This document shows positions 34,739-43,251 of a DNA stretch of 64,000 nucleotides, in pieces (position 1 is the stretch's first letter; each line of letters opens with the position of its first letter). Origin of the DNA: Paractinoplanes ferrugineus (GTDB lineage: Bacteria > Actinomycetota > Actinomycetes > Mycobacteriales > Micromonosporaceae); the NCBI RefSeq assembly GCF_016862195.1, contig NZ_BOMM01000016.1:1-64000 (forward strand), written 5' to 3'. Made by a program: the position numbers and the translations under genes. A model generated the notes under the pieces. It had not been told where the DNA came from. It saw nothing but the letters and a program-made list of their open reading frames with translations, and did not search any database.

Positions 34739-35085
34739 ATCTCTCCCCCACCCACCAGGCCGGTCGCCCCCGTGCTGACCGGCCCGACCAGAACACCACC
34801 CATCGACGGCCGGCGGAACCCTCCCGCCCCAGATTGCGCAATCCTGCAACCGCTCCCGGCGCCCCGCCGCTCACGCCCTTTCCTGACGCCACCCCGTCGG
34901 CCCCGCCCGCGGTCCACTTGACAGGAGGCGGGCCTCAAAAGCTCAGCCCTGGCCTACCAATTCCTGCCGGAAATTCGCCAGCCTCGGGTCGCCGAAGTGA
35001 GCGCGGCCACCGGCGCACCACGTCGGTCCCATGTGGGGCGGAGAGCGTGAGGTGCCCGGATGGGACCAGGTAGTGCGGATTGTGC
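34739..35085. other. 347-base gap upstream of the TrmB/LuxR regulator
   Basis: No convincing gene. It holds the palindrome GATTGCGCAATC at 34832-34843 and a TTGACA at about 34917. It should contain the promoter of the regulator gene and the 3' untranslated end of the dedA gene. Confidence 0.4.
34832..34843. promoter_or_regulatory. Palindrome GATTGCGCAATC upstream of the TrmB/LuxR regulator
   Basis: A perfect 12-base palindrome in an otherwise GC-rich gap, 94 bases upstream of the regulator start. It is a candidate autoregulatory site. Confidence 0.35.
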
Positions 35086-35727
35086 TCAGCGCGGGCCGAC
35101 CGACATCAACTCCCGCTCAGGCGCCGGGGCAGCGGCGGGGACGGCGGCCGGGGCGGCGGAGCGGGTGGGGCGGCGGCGGGACACGAGGGTGTGGACGGCA
35201 CCCAGGAGCAGGCCCAGCCCGATGCCGAGGGCCGCACCCAGGAAGGGCGCGTGTTCGAAGGTGGCGCCGCCCAGTCGGCCGAGCCCGATGGCGTAGGCGG
35301 CCCAGGCGGCGCCGGCCAGGGCGGTGTGAAGGCGGAAGCTCCTGGCGGGGAACGCCACTGAGCCGGCGGTCAGGGCGGTGGCCAGCCGCCCGTACGGCAG
35401 GAAGCGGCCGAGAAGGATCGCCGCCCCGCCGTGTCGTGCGAGTGCTTGCTCGGCCCGGGTCTTGGCATGCGCCAGCTTGCCGCTCTTGATCCACCGGCCG
35501 GTCCGGCGGCCCAGTGCGTAGGAGATGCGGTCGCCCGCCATGCCGCCCGCGATGACTGCCGCGGCCAGGGCGATCACGTTGGGCCGGCCGGTCGCGGACA
35601 TGGCGCCGAGCCCGATGACCAGGACCTCGGACGGCACTATCGGGATGAACCCGTCAACCGCCACCGCCGCGAGGACGATCAGGTAGACCCACGGCGAGTC
35701 GAGCAGCGGCATAAGGTGTTCGAACAT
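35086..35727 (-). CDS. DedA-family membrane protein
   Basis: A 213-residue DedA/SNARE-associated-domain protein with about five membrane segments and re-entrant loops. The family signatures are present: FIPIVPSEVLVIGLGAMSATG, and GRFLPYGRLATALTAGS with the conserved R and G/P residues. DedA proteins act as undecaprenyl-phosphate or lipid flippases and support proton-motive force and cell-wall precursor recycling. The ATG at 35727 is preceded at 7 bases by a TAGAGT element. The tail is Ala/Pro-rich and poorly conserved. Confidence 0.88.
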   Translation of the reverse strand: MFEHLMPLLDSPWVYLIVLAAVAVDGFIPIVPSEVLVIGLGAMSATGRPNVIALAAAVIAGGMAGDRISYALGRRTGRWIKSGKLAHAKTRAEQALARHGGAAILLGRFLPYGRLATALTAGSVAFPARSFRLHTALAGAAWAAYAIGLGRLGGATFEHAPFLGAALGIGLGLLLGAVHTLVSRRRPTRSAAPAAVPAAAPAPERELMSVGPR

Positions 35728-35740
35728 GCTTTCGACTCTA
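35728..35740 (-). promoter_or_regulatory. Leaderless -10 of the dedA gene
   Basis: On the minus strand TAGAGT (plus-strand ACTCTA at 35735-35740) ends 7 bases before the ATG at 35727. Confidence 0.45.
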
Positions 35741-35830
35741 GGAAGCACGGCCGTGCGGCGCGATGGTGCTGACCCACCGTTCGGGGGTGGTGCCAGCACT
35801 ACCCCCCTTACCCGCTGACTTGGAGGAACA

Positions 35831-36490
35831 GTGAAGCTCCTGCTCACATCCGGTGGCGTGACGAACCCGAGCATCGACGCGGCGCTCGTGGAGATGCTCG
35901 GCAAGCCGATCGCCGAGAGTCACGCCCTGGTGGTCCCGACCGCGCAGTGGGGGCATCCGATGTGCGGGCCGGGCAACGTGCGCGGCCTGATCGCCGGCGA
36001 GCAGCGCTGGGCCGCCCTGTCCGGGCTGGGCTGGGCGTCGCTCGGTGTTCTGGAGCTGACCGCGCTGCCGACCATCGGCGCCGAGCGGTGGGTGCCGTGG
36101 GTTCGCGAGGCCGACGTGCTGTTGGTGGACGGCGGCGACGCGACCTATCTGCACCACTGGATGCGGGAGTCGGGCCTGGCCGAGCTGCTGCCGGCGCTGC
36201 CGGAGACGGTCTGGGTGGGGGTGAGCGCCGGCAGCATGGTGATGACGCCGCGGATCGGCGCGGACTTCGTCGAGTGGAAGTCCGCGCCGGACGACCGCAC
36301 GCTGGGCGTCGTCGACTTCTCGATCTTCCCGCACCTGGACGCCTTCCCGTCGAACACCCTGGCCGAGGCCGAGCGGTGGGCCGGCGAGCTGGGCAACCCG
36401 GCCTACGCCATCGACGAGCAGACGGCCATCAAGGTCGTCGACGGCTCGGCCGAGGTGATCTCCGAGGGCAAGTGGAAGAGGTTCGGCTGA
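35831..36490 (+). CDS. Peptidase S51 family protein (peptidase E-like)
   Basis: A 219-residue serine peptidase of the PepE/cyanophycinase family. The nucleophile elbow is GVSAGS (S132), preceded by LLVDGGDATYLHHWM, which matches the family's GGN motif region. A conserved His lies in FSIFPHLDAFPS. PepE cleaves Asp-X dipeptides in enteric bacteria; specificity here is inferred. It starts with GTG at 35831 with a strong GGAGGA 5 bases upstream. It is divergent from the dedA gene. Confidence 0.85.
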   Translation: MKLLLTSGGVTNPSIDAALVEMLGKPIAESHALVVPTAQWGHPMCGPGNVRGLIAGEQRWAALSGLGWASLGVLELTALPTIGAERWVPWVREADVLLVDGGDATYLHHWMRESGLAELLPALPETVWVGVSAGSMVMTPRIGADFVEWKSAPDDRTLGVVDFSIFPHLDAFPSNTLAEAERWAGELGNPAYAIDEQTAIKVVDGSAEVISEGKWKRFG

Positions 36491-36510
36491 GTCCGAGCGG
36501 GTCGGGGAAC

Positions 36511-36540
36511 CTCTCAGAGTTCTCCCAGAAGCTCTGCGAA
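36511..36540 (+). promoter_or_regulatory. Triple direct repeat, candidate response-regulator site
   Basis: CTCTCAGA (36511), CTCCCAGA (36522) and CTCTGCGA (36532) repeat with a 10-11 base period just upstream of the ABC exporter/two-component operon. OmpR/PhoB-class regulators bind such tandem repeats. Autoregulation by the operon's own response regulator is inference. Confidence 0.45.
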
Positions 36541-36572
36541 AGCGGTAAGGGTGGTCGGGCAGCATCGCCGGC

Positions 36573-37487
36573 ATGCCGATGATTGACATTCGCGGAGTGA
36601 CCAAGCGGTACGGCTCGAGCGTGGTGGTCGACGACCTGTCGTTCACCGCCGAGGGCGGCCAGGTGACCGGTTTCCTCGGCCCCAACGGTGCCGGGAAGAC
36701 GACCACCATGCGCATGATCGTCGGGCTGGCCGCGCCCGACCGGGGCTCGATAAGCGTGCACGGGCGCCGCTACGCCGATCTGCCGGTGCCGCTGACCGAG
36801 GTGGGCGCGCTGCTCGACGCGGGCGCGGTGCACGGCGGCCGAACCGCGTACCAGCATCTCTGGGCCCTCGCGGCGAGCAACGGCCTGCCCCGCCGGCGGG
36901 TCGACGCGGTGCTCGCCCGGACCGGGCTGGCGGCGGTGGCCGGCAAGCGGGCCGGCGGCTTCTCGCTCGGCATGCGGCAGCGGCTCGGCATCGCGGCGGC
37001 CCTGCTCGGCGAGCCGCGAATCCTGATCTTCGACGAACCGGTGAACGGGCTGGACCCCGAGGGCATCCGCTGGGCTCGGGAGCTCATGCGCTCGCTGGCC
37101 GCCGAGGGCCGCGCCGTGCTGGTCTCCAGCCACCTGATGAGCGAGATGGCGCAGACCGCCGATCACCTGGTCGTCGTCGGTCGCGGCCGGCTCGTCGCGG
37201 ACACCTCGGTGAGCGAGCTCATGCGCGCCGCCGGCGGCGGCACGGTGCTGGTCCGGGCGAGCGATCCGGGCACGCTCACGCGGCGGCTTGCCGAGGCCGG
37301 CGCCACGGTACGCGAGGGGGTCGAGTCGTCCCTGCTCGTCTCCGGCCTGACGGCCGCGGACGTCGGGCAGCTCGCCGCCCGCCACGGGGTGGTGCTCAGC
37401 GAACTGACCCCGCAGCGGGCCTCGCTGGAGGACGCCTTCATGGAACTGACCCGGGACAGCGTCGAATACCAGGGGGTCGTCGCATGA
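36573..37487 (+). CDS. ABC transporter ATP-binding protein (ABC-2 exporter type)
   Basis: A 304-residue ATPase with Walker A GPNGAGKTT, signature FSLGMRQR, Walker B ILIFDEPVNGLDPEG and switch His in SSHLMSEM. The C-terminal extension of about 85 residues (LMRAAGGGTVLVRASD and on) is usual in DrrA/BcrA-type exporters of antibiotics or antimicrobial peptides. It overlaps the permease gene by 4 bases (ATGA) and heads a four-gene unit with a response regulator and sensor kinase. An alternative ATG lies two codons in. Confidence 0.92.
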   Translation: MPMIDIRGVTKRYGSSVVVDDLSFTAEGGQVTGFLGPNGAGKTTTMRMIVGLAAPDRGSISVHGRRYADLPVPLTEVGALLDAGAVHGGRTAYQHLWALAASNGLPRRRVDAVLARTGLAAVAGKRAGGFSLGMRQRLGIAAALLGEPRILIFDEPVNGLDPEGIRWARELMRSLAAEGRAVLVSSHLMSEMAQTADHLVVVGRGRLVADTSVSELMRAAGGGTVLVRASDPGTLTRRLAEAGATVREGVESSLLVSGLTAADVGQLAARHGVVLSELTPQRASLEDAFMELTRDSVEYQGVVA

Positions 37488-38239
37488 GCCACGCCATCCG
37501 GTCCGAGTGGATCAAACTTCGTAGCCTGCGTTCCACCTGGTACACCCTCGGCTGTCTGTTCTTCGTCGGGCTCGGCATCACGGCGCTGTCGTCGAACCGT
37601 TCCTCGGACGCGTACGCGCAGGCGGGGGCCGACTGGGACCCGACGCGACACAGCCTCACCGCGTACATCGTCGCGCAGTTGATCCTGGGGGTGCTCGGGA
37701 TCTTGATCGTGACCTCGGAGTTCGCCACCGGCCTGATGCGCACCACGCTGACCGCCACGCCCCGGCGGCATCGCGTGCTGGCCGCCAAGGTGCTTGTCGC
37801 CGCGGCGGTCGCGGTGGTGGCCGGGCAGGTGCTGATGTTCGCCGCGTTCCTCATCGGACAGCCGCTGCTCGGCCGGCAGGGCGTGCCCAACGCGGCGCTC
37901 GGCGACCCCGGGGTGCTGCGGGCGGTCTGCGCCGGCGGTCTCTACCTGGCGTTGATCGCGCTGCTGGCGGTCGGGCTCGGGGTGCTCGTGCGGGCCACCG
38001 CGGGGGCGCTCGCCACCCTGGTCGGGATCGTCTTCCTGATGCCCGCGCTGGCCGGCCTCTTCCCGTCCTGGATGCGCGGGCTGTTCGATTTCTGGCCGAC
38101 CCTCGGCGGGTCGGCCGCGCTGGCGACCGTGCCCGACCCCGATTTCCCGCACCCGTGGTGGAATTTAGCCGGCCTGTGTGCCGGGGTGCTCGGGGTGCTG
38201 GCCGCCGCTTTCGCGGTCCTGCGGCAGCGTGACGTGTGA
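37484..38239 (+). CDS. ABC-2 type membrane permease
   Basis: A 251-residue membrane protein with six predicted helices. It starts with SEWIKLRSLRSTWYTLG, the cytoplasmic entry motif of ABC-2 permeases, and has the EFATGLMRTTLTATPRR loop typical of the family. It forms the exporter channel for the preceding ATPase and is translationally coupled to it. The response regulator follows after 16 bases. The cargo is unknown; self-protection against envelope-active compounds would fit this gene arrangement. Confidence 0.9.
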   Translation: MSHAIRSEWIKLRSLRSTWYTLGCLFFVGLGITALSSNRSSDAYAQAGADWDPTRHSLTAYIVAQLILGVLGILIVTSEFATGLMRTTLTATPRRHRVLAAKVLVAAAVAVVAGQVLMFAAFLIGQPLLGRQGVPNAALGDPGVLRAVCAGGLYLALIALLAVGLGVLVRATAGALATLVGIVFLMPALAGLFPSWMRGLFDFWPTLGGSAALATVPDPDFPHPWWNLAGLCAGVLGVLAAAFAVLRQRDV

Positions 38240-38255
38240 CGGGAGGCGGACGACC

Positions 38256-38945
38256 ATGGATGCGGGCGAGGACGCGCAGCGGCTGCTGGTGGTGGACGAC
38301 GAGGCGACGGTGCGGGAACTGCTGGCCGCGACGCTGCGGTTCGCCGGTTTCCGGGTGACCTCGGCGGCCACCGCCGGCGAGGCCATCGCCTCGGCCACCG
38401 AGGACCCGCCCGACCTGGTGCTGCTCGACGTGATGCTGCCCGACACGGACGGCTTCGAGGTGGTCCGGCAGCTGCGCGAGCAGCGCATGCCGGTGCTGTT
38501 CCTGACCGCCCGGGACCGGCCGGCCGACAAGATCACCGGGTTGTCGCTGGGCGCCGACGACTACGTGACCAAGCCGTTCGACCTGGCCGAGCTGATCGCC
38601 CGGATCCGGGCGATCCTGCGCCGCACCGCCGGGCAGCACACCGGGGTGCTCACCGTCGGCACCCTCGCCCTCGACGTGGACGGGCACCAGGTCACCCGGC
38701 ACGGCCGGCCGGTACGCGTCTCGGCCACCGAGTTCCGGCTGTTGCGCCACCTCATGGAGAACGCCGGCCGGGTGGTGACCAAGGCGCAGATCCTCGAGAA
38801 GGTGTGGCGCTACGACTTCGGCGGCGACGCCAGCATCGTCGACACGTACATCTCCTATCTGCGGCGCAAGGTCGACGTGGCGGAGCCGAAGCTGATCCAC
38901 ACCGTGCACGGCGTGGGTTACGTGCTGCGGGAGCCACGGACATGA
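38256..38945 (+). CDS. OmpR/PhoB-family response regulator
   Basis: A 229-residue response regulator. The receiver domain has the acidic pocket DDE (14-16), phospho-acceptor D58 in VLLLDVMLPD, the switch Thr in LFLTARD and Lys in DYVTKPFD. The C-terminal winged helix has LRHLMENAGRVVTKAQILEKVW and the wing SYLRRKVD. GGGAGGCGG precedes the ATG at 38256. The stop overlaps the sensor-kinase start by 4 bases. It likely controls the upstream exporter genes. Confidence 0.95.
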   Translation: MDAGEDAQRLLVVDDEATVRELLAATLRFAGFRVTSAATAGEAIASATEDPPDLVLLDVMLPDTDGFEVVRQLREQRMPVLFLTARDRPADKITGLSLGADDYVTKPFDLAELIARIRAILRRTAGQHTGVLTVGTLALDVDGHQVTRHGRPVRVSATEFRLLRHLMENAGRVVTKAQILEKVWRYDFGGDASIVDTYISYLRRKVDVAEPKLIHTVHGVGYVLREPRT

Positions 38946-40405
38946 GCCTTCGCGTACGCCTGTTGCTGATCACCGCGGCGCTGCTGCTGACCGGGCTCGC
39001 GCTGGTCGGCGCGGTGGTCTCCGATCGTCTGGAGCACTACCAGCTCGACCGGACGGACAGCCGGCTCAGCTCCCTCACCGAGCTGATCTCCCGCGCGCCG
39101 GGCGGCCGGCGCACCACCGGCCTCGGGTCGGTCCGGCCGGACCTACTCTTCCCCGCCCTCGACGTGATCGGCGCCCCCTACCTGGTCTATCTGGACGCGA
39201 ACGGCACGGTCGCGGTGAGTGTGCTCTCCGCCGGCCACGACACCGCGAGCTCACCGTCCCCGGCCGAGCTGCGGACGGTGCCGACCGACGGGTCGGCGGT
39301 CTTCCTGCGCGCGGCGGACGGCTCGGGACGGTGGCGGGCGGCCGGTCGGCGCACGACCGACGGGGACCACACGGTGATCGCCGCGGCACCGATGGGCGCG
39401 GCCGACGCCACCGTCGCCCGGATGCGCCTGACCATCCTGGTCAGCGGGCTGGTGCTGCTGGTCGCGCTGACCGGGGCGGGGTGGTTCGCGCTCGGCCGGG
39501 GCCTGCGCCCGCTGCGCCGCATCGAGCACACCGCGGCCGCGATCGCGGCCGGCGACCTGACCAGCCGGGTGCCCGGCCTGGCCGCGCCGACCACCGAGAT
39601 CGGGCACCTCGCCACGTCGCTCAACACGATGCTCGGCCAGCTCGAACGGGCCTTCGCCGACCGGGCCGCGGCGGAGGCCCGGATGCGTACGTTCGTCTCC
39701 GACGTCAGCCACGAGTTGCGTACCCCGCTCTTCGTCATCAAGGGCTCGACCGACCTGCACCGGATGGGCGCGCTGACCGGCACGGCCGACCTCGACCAGG
39801 CGATGCGCCGGATCGAGACCGAGGCGACCCGGCTCACCGCCCTCACCGAGGACCTGCTGCTGCTCGCCGAGTTGGACGACGCACCGGCGGGCCGGCTCGA
39901 GCGCACCCCGATGGACCTGCGCACCCTGGCCACCGACGCCCGGCACGACCTGCACGCCCTCGACCCGGCCCGGCCGGTCGAACTGACCGGGCCCGGTGGC
40001 GCCGGCCCGCCCGGCCCGGCCCCGGTCGACGCCGACGAGGCCCGCCTGCGGCAAGTTGTCACCAACCTGGTCGGCAACGCGGTCGCGCACACCCCGCCGG
40101 GCACCGCCGTACGCATCGGGGTCGGCACCGCCGACGGCCGCGCCGTGCTGGAGGTGGCCGACCGGGGGCCGGGGATGACGGCCGAGCAGGCGGCCCGGGT
40201 CTTCGACCGCTTCTACCGCGCCGACCGATCCCGCAGCCGCGCCGACGGCGCCAATTCCGGACTGGGCCTGTCGATCGTCCGCTCACTCGCCCGGGCCCAC
40301 GGCGGCGACGTCGAACTGGCGACCACCCCCGGCGACGGCGCCTGCTTCCGGCTCGCGCTGCCGCTCGACCCGGCCGGAAGCCCGGCGTCCGCTTCGGAGG
40401 TCTGA
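38942..40405 (+). CDS. Two-component sensor histidine kinase
   Basis: A 487-residue membrane kinase. Helix 1 is near residues 7-27, an extracellular domain of about 140 residues follows, and helix 2 is near 165-185. HAMP follows, then HisKA with the phospho-His in FVSDVSHELRTPL. The HATPase boxes are N (VTNLVGNAVAHT), G1 (DRGPGM), F (FDRFYRADRSRSR) and G2 (GLGLSIV). It is the cognate partner of the preceding regulator, with which it overlaps (ATGA). The signal is unknown. Confidence 0.95.
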   Translation: MSLRVRLLLITAALLLTGLALVGAVVSDRLEHYQLDRTDSRLSSLTELISRAPGGRRTTGLGSVRPDLLFPALDVIGAPYLVYLDANGTVAVSVLSAGHDTASSPSPAELRTVPTDGSAVFLRAADGSGRWRAAGRRTTDGDHTVIAAAPMGAADATVARMRLTILVSGLVLLVALTGAGWFALGRGLRPLRRIEHTAAAIAAGDLTSRVPGLAAPTTEIGHLATSLNTMLGQLERAFADRAAAEARMRTFVSDVSHELRTPLFVIKGSTDLHRMGALTGTADLDQAMRRIETEATRLTALTEDLLLLAELDDAPAGRLERTPMDLRTLATDARHDLHALDPARPVELTGPGGAGPPGPAPVDADEARLRQVVTNLVGNAVAHTPPGTAVRIGVGTADGRAVLEVADRGPGMTAEQAARVFDRFYRADRSRSRADGANSGLGLSIVRSLARAHGGDVELATTPGDGACFRLALPLDPAGSPASASEV

Positions 40406-40409
40406 CGTC

Positions 40410-40421
40410 TACTTTGGAGGA
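40410..40421 (+). promoter_or_regulatory. Leaderless -10 of the amidohydrolase gene
   Basis: TACTTT (40410-40415) ends 6 bases before the ATG at 40422. GGAGGA occupies the interval but is too close to the start to act as a normal ribosome site. Confidence 0.4.
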
Positions 40422-41516
40422 ATGACTCTCCTGCGAGTGGCCCGGATCTTCGACGGGGAACGGCTGCACCCCGAGGGCGGCGTGGTCCGTACCGAGGGTG
40501 GCAAGATCATCGAGATCCGCCCGCCCGACGGCGGCGAGGCGGTCGACGGCACCCTCCTGCCCGGCCTGATCGACTGCCATGTGCACCTGAGCAACCTCCA
40601 GCCGGCCACCGAGACCGCCGCCGACGACGACTCGCCGCGCCGGTCGAGCGAAGCGGTGATCGAGGACTCGCTGCGCCGGCACCGGGAGGCCGGCGTGACG
40701 ACCGTGCGTGACCTGGGTGGTGCGCCCGCGCCCTACGGCTCCGGCCCGCCGCTCACCTCCCCCGGTGGCCACTGCTGGTTCCTGGGCGGCGAGGTCCGCG
40801 GCGTCGAGGAGATCCGCCGCGCGGTGCGCCGGCGGGTCACCGACGGCGCCCGGGTCATCAAGATCATGGCCGGCGGCGGCTTCTTCACCCCCGGCACCGA
40901 CGTGTCCGCCACCCAGTTCACCGACGAGGAGATGCGGGCGGCCGCCGACGAGGCCCACACCCACGGCCTCCCGATCACCGCTCACGCCCACGCCCCCGCG
41001 GCCATCCGGCAGGCGATCACGGCCGGCCTGGACGGCGTCGAGCACGCCACCTTCGTCGACGACGAACTGGCCGACGCACTCGCCGCCGCCGGCCTGACCG
41101 TCTGCCCGACGCTGGGCACGGACCCGGCCATCCCGGTACCGCCCGAGATCGTCGCCCGCATCGCCCGCGCCGGCCTCACCCAGGCCACCCTTCAGGCCGG
41201 CGTCGCCCGCCTGCGGCGAGCCGGCGTCAAAATCATCGCCGGCTCGGACGCCGGTCTCGGCCCGGCGAAGCACCACGGCATCCTGCCGAGAACCTTGGCG
41301 GAGTACGTCCTGAGCGGCCTCCCGCCCACCGAAGCCCTGACCGCCGCCACCGCCCGAGCCGCCGAGGCACTGGGCCTGGCCCACCGCAAGGGCCGCATCC
41401 GCCCCGGCCACGACGCCGACCTGCTGCTGGTCGAAGGCGACCCCACCACCGACATCACCGCCCTGCGCCGCATCGTCCCGCTCGGTTCGGCCGACACCGG
41501 GCGATCGGAGACCTGA
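40422..41516 (+). CDS. Amidohydrolase (imidazolonepropionase/prolidase-like)
   Basis: A 364-residue metal-dependent amidohydrolase. The metal ligands are visible: HxH in LIDCHVHL, the likely carboxylated Lys in VIKIMAGGGFF, His in ITAHAHA, His in GVEHATFV and the catalytic Asp in IIAGSDAG. The C-terminal LRPGHDADLLLVEGDP-like stretch (RIRPGHDADLLLVEGD) rebuilds the small beta domain. It hydrolyses a cyclic or linear amide or peptide; the substrate is unknown. It follows the two-component operon by 16 bases but may have its own promoter. Confidence 0.9.
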   Translation: MTLLRVARIFDGERLHPEGGVVRTEGGKIIEIRPPDGGEAVDGTLLPGLIDCHVHLSNLQPATETAADDDSPRRSSEAVIEDSLRRHREAGVTTVRDLGGAPAPYGSGPPLTSPGGHCWFLGGEVRGVEEIRRAVRRRVTDGARVIKIMAGGGFFTPGTDVSATQFTDEEMRAAADEAHTHGLPITAHAHAPAAIRQAITAGLDGVEHATFVDDELADALAAAGLTVCPTLGTDPAIPVPPEIVARIARAGLTQATLQAGVARLRRAGVKIIAGSDAGLGPAKHHGILPRTLAEYVLSGLPPTEALTAATARAAEALGLAHRKGRIRPGHDADLLLVEGDPTTDITALRRIVPLGSADTGRSET

Positions 41517-41544
41517 GGGCGGCACCCCGCCGTTCGGCCGAGGG

Positions 41545-42381
41545 TCAGCGGGCCAGGCAGACGACGGCGAGAACGGCGGCCAGAACCCCGTACAGATGCA
41601 CGGTGTGTAGTTTTTCGCGCAGGACCGAGCGGTTCAGCAGAAGCGTCACCGCCGGGTAGAGGGACGCCACCACGGCGGCGGGGGTCAGGGCGGCGGCCGC
41701 GGATGCCAGGAAAGCGGCGTCGGCGGTCACGTCGGCCACGCCGACCAGGATCACCGGGGCGGAGAAGGCGAAGCGGAAGTCCAGGCGGCGGCGGAAGGCC
41801 ACGGCCAGGACCAGGGCGATCACGCCTCCGGTGACCCGGGCCGAGGTCAGCGCCCAGAACTGGTCGGCCTCGCCGGACTCGTGCAGGAGCACGAAGAAGG
41901 CGCCGAAGCCCAGGGCCGCACCCAGCGCGCAGAGGTGGGCCGAGCGACTCAGGCGGGGGCGTTCGCGGTCCGGGACGGGCCAGCTCGCCATGGTGGCGCC
42001 GAGCAGCCCGGCGGCCACGCCCAGGGCGGTGAACAGGCTGAGGCTCTCGCCGTTGAGCAGGCCCCAGGCGACCGGCACCAGGGCGGCGACGGCGGCCACC
42101 GGGGCGACCACGGCCGGCGAGCCGTCCCGCATGGCGCGGTAGAGCAGGCCCATCGCGGGCAGGCCGACGACACCGGCGGCGACGCTCAGCCACAGCCGCT
42201 CGTCCCACACCGGTGGGGTGCCTCGGGCGGCGACCACCAGCAGGGCCAGGACCATGGCCGCGACCTCGGAGCCGAGCAGGATCGTCAGCACCGGCAGGCG
42301 GCGGCCGAGCACACCGGCCAGGAAGTCGGAGAAGCCCCAGGCGGCCGCCGCACCCAACGCGGCGAGCAGCACCCAGGCCAT
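41545..42381 (-). CDS. EamA/DMT superfamily transporter
   Basis: A 278-residue integral membrane protein with ten predicted helices in two EamA repeats. It begins at the first membrane helix (MAWVLLAALGAAAAWGFSDFLAG); the frame is open upstream but loses hydrophobicity and similarity. The second repeat includes ALTPAAVVASLYPAVTLLLN, typical of the family. It exports metabolites or drugs of unknown identity. A TetR regulator gene lies 98 bases upstream on the same strand. Confidence 0.88.
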   Translation of the reverse strand: MAWVLLAALGAAAAWGFSDFLAGVLGRRLPVLTILLGSEVAAMVLALLVVAARGTPPVWDERLWLSVAAGVVGLPAMGLLYRAMRDGSPAVVAPVAAVAALVPVAWGLLNGESLSLFTALGVAAGLLGATMASWPVPDRERPRLSRSAHLCALGAALGFGAFFVLLHESGEADQFWALTSARVTGGVIALVLAVAFRRRLDFRFAFSAPVILVGVADVTADAAFLASAAAALTPAAVVASLYPAVTLLLNRSVLREKLHTVHLYGVLAAVLAVVCLAR

Positions 42382-42479
42382 CCCGGTCAAGGGGCGCCAC
42401 CACTGTGCAAACGCATGCGGGTGATCATGCCGACCGGGAAGGCCCAGGTCAGTCGCCCGTAGGCGGCCGTCCGACCGGG

Positions 42480-43172
42480 CTAATCCGTTTGCCGCGCGGC
42501 GTGTTCCAGGGAGTCGATCAGGCGATCGAGGACGCCCGGGAAGGCCGGCTCGGACATCGCCGGCAGGTCGGCGCGGACGGCGGCCAGGTGCGGGTACTCG
42601 TCGGCGGGCAAGGTCGCGTACGCCAGGGCCAGGGCTTGTTCTTCGGCACTTTCCTGTTCGGGGGTCATCTCGCTGGAGTCGATCGCGGCCAGAGCCCACA
42701 CCGTCTCGATCAGGTCGCGGTAGTGACGGACCGCGGCCGGGCCGGCGAAACCGGCGCTCATCAGCAGGCCGATGCCGAGGTCGGCGGCGCGCAGCTCGTA
42801 CGGTCCGGCGGTGAACCGGACCGCGGACAGCAGCGACAGCCGGGGGTGGCGCAGCGCCGAGCGGTAGATGCCCTCGGCGAGCTCGCGTAGTGAGTCCGAC
42901 CACTTCGGGGCGGCCACGAAACTGTCCAGGGTCTCGGCCAGCAGGCGGTCCGAGACGGCGATCAGCAACGCGTCGACGTTGCGGAAGTAGCGGTAGATCG
43001 CGGACGGGTCGGCGCCCAGCTCGACACCGAGTCTTCGCACCGTGAGGGCGTTGCCGCCGGGTGCCTCGATCAGTCGCAGGGCGGCGTCGATGATCATGCT
43101 CGGCTCGAGGACCACGCCGGTCCGGGTGGGCTTACGGCGTACCCGGGTAGTCGTCGCTCTTGATCTTGGCAT
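42480..43172 (-). CDS. TetR-family transcriptional regulator
   Basis: A 230-residue TetR regulator. The N-terminal helix-turn-helix is MIIDAALRLIE through LTVRRLGVELGADPSAIYRYFRN, with the usual DxxAxYRxF pattern. The C-terminal ligand domain is alpha-helical and resembles TetR_C actinobacterial groups. The basic N-terminal tail (residues 1-20) is unusual but common in this subgroup. It is divergent from an FAD oxidoreductase gene with an inverted repeat between them. Confidence 0.9.
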   Translation of the reverse strand: MPRSRATTTRVRRKPTRTGVVLEPSMIIDAALRLIEAPGGNALTVRRLGVELGADPSAIYRYFRNVDALLIAVSDRLLAETLDSFVAAPKWSDSLRELAEGIYRSALRHPRLSLLSAVRFTAGPYELRAADLGIGLLMSAGFAGPAAVRHYRDLIETVWALAAIDSSEMTPEQESAEEQALALAYATLPADEYPHLAAVRADLPAMSEPAFPGVLDRLIDSLEHAARQTD

Positions 43173-43184
43173 GTGCCTCGATTC

Positions 43185-43206
43185 TTATGTCAACGCATTG
43201 ACTTAA
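43185..43206. promoter_or_regulatory. TetR operator candidate (9-4-9 inverted repeat)
   Basis: TTATGTCAA (43185-43193) and TTGACTTAA (43198-43206) form an inverted repeat with one mismatch around CGCA. It lies 12 bases upstream of the TetR start and 45 bases upstream of the divergent oxidoreductase start. Binding by this TetR protein is inference. Confidence 0.55.
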
Positions 43207-43251
43207 CGATACCAACGGGATCGACTAGGGGCCTGACCAGGGAGGATCAGC

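Noticed and set aside
41518..41531. GGCGG-CACC-CCGCC hairpin between amidohydrolase and DMT transporter genes
   Set aside because: A 5-bp stem is expected by chance in such GC-rich DNA.
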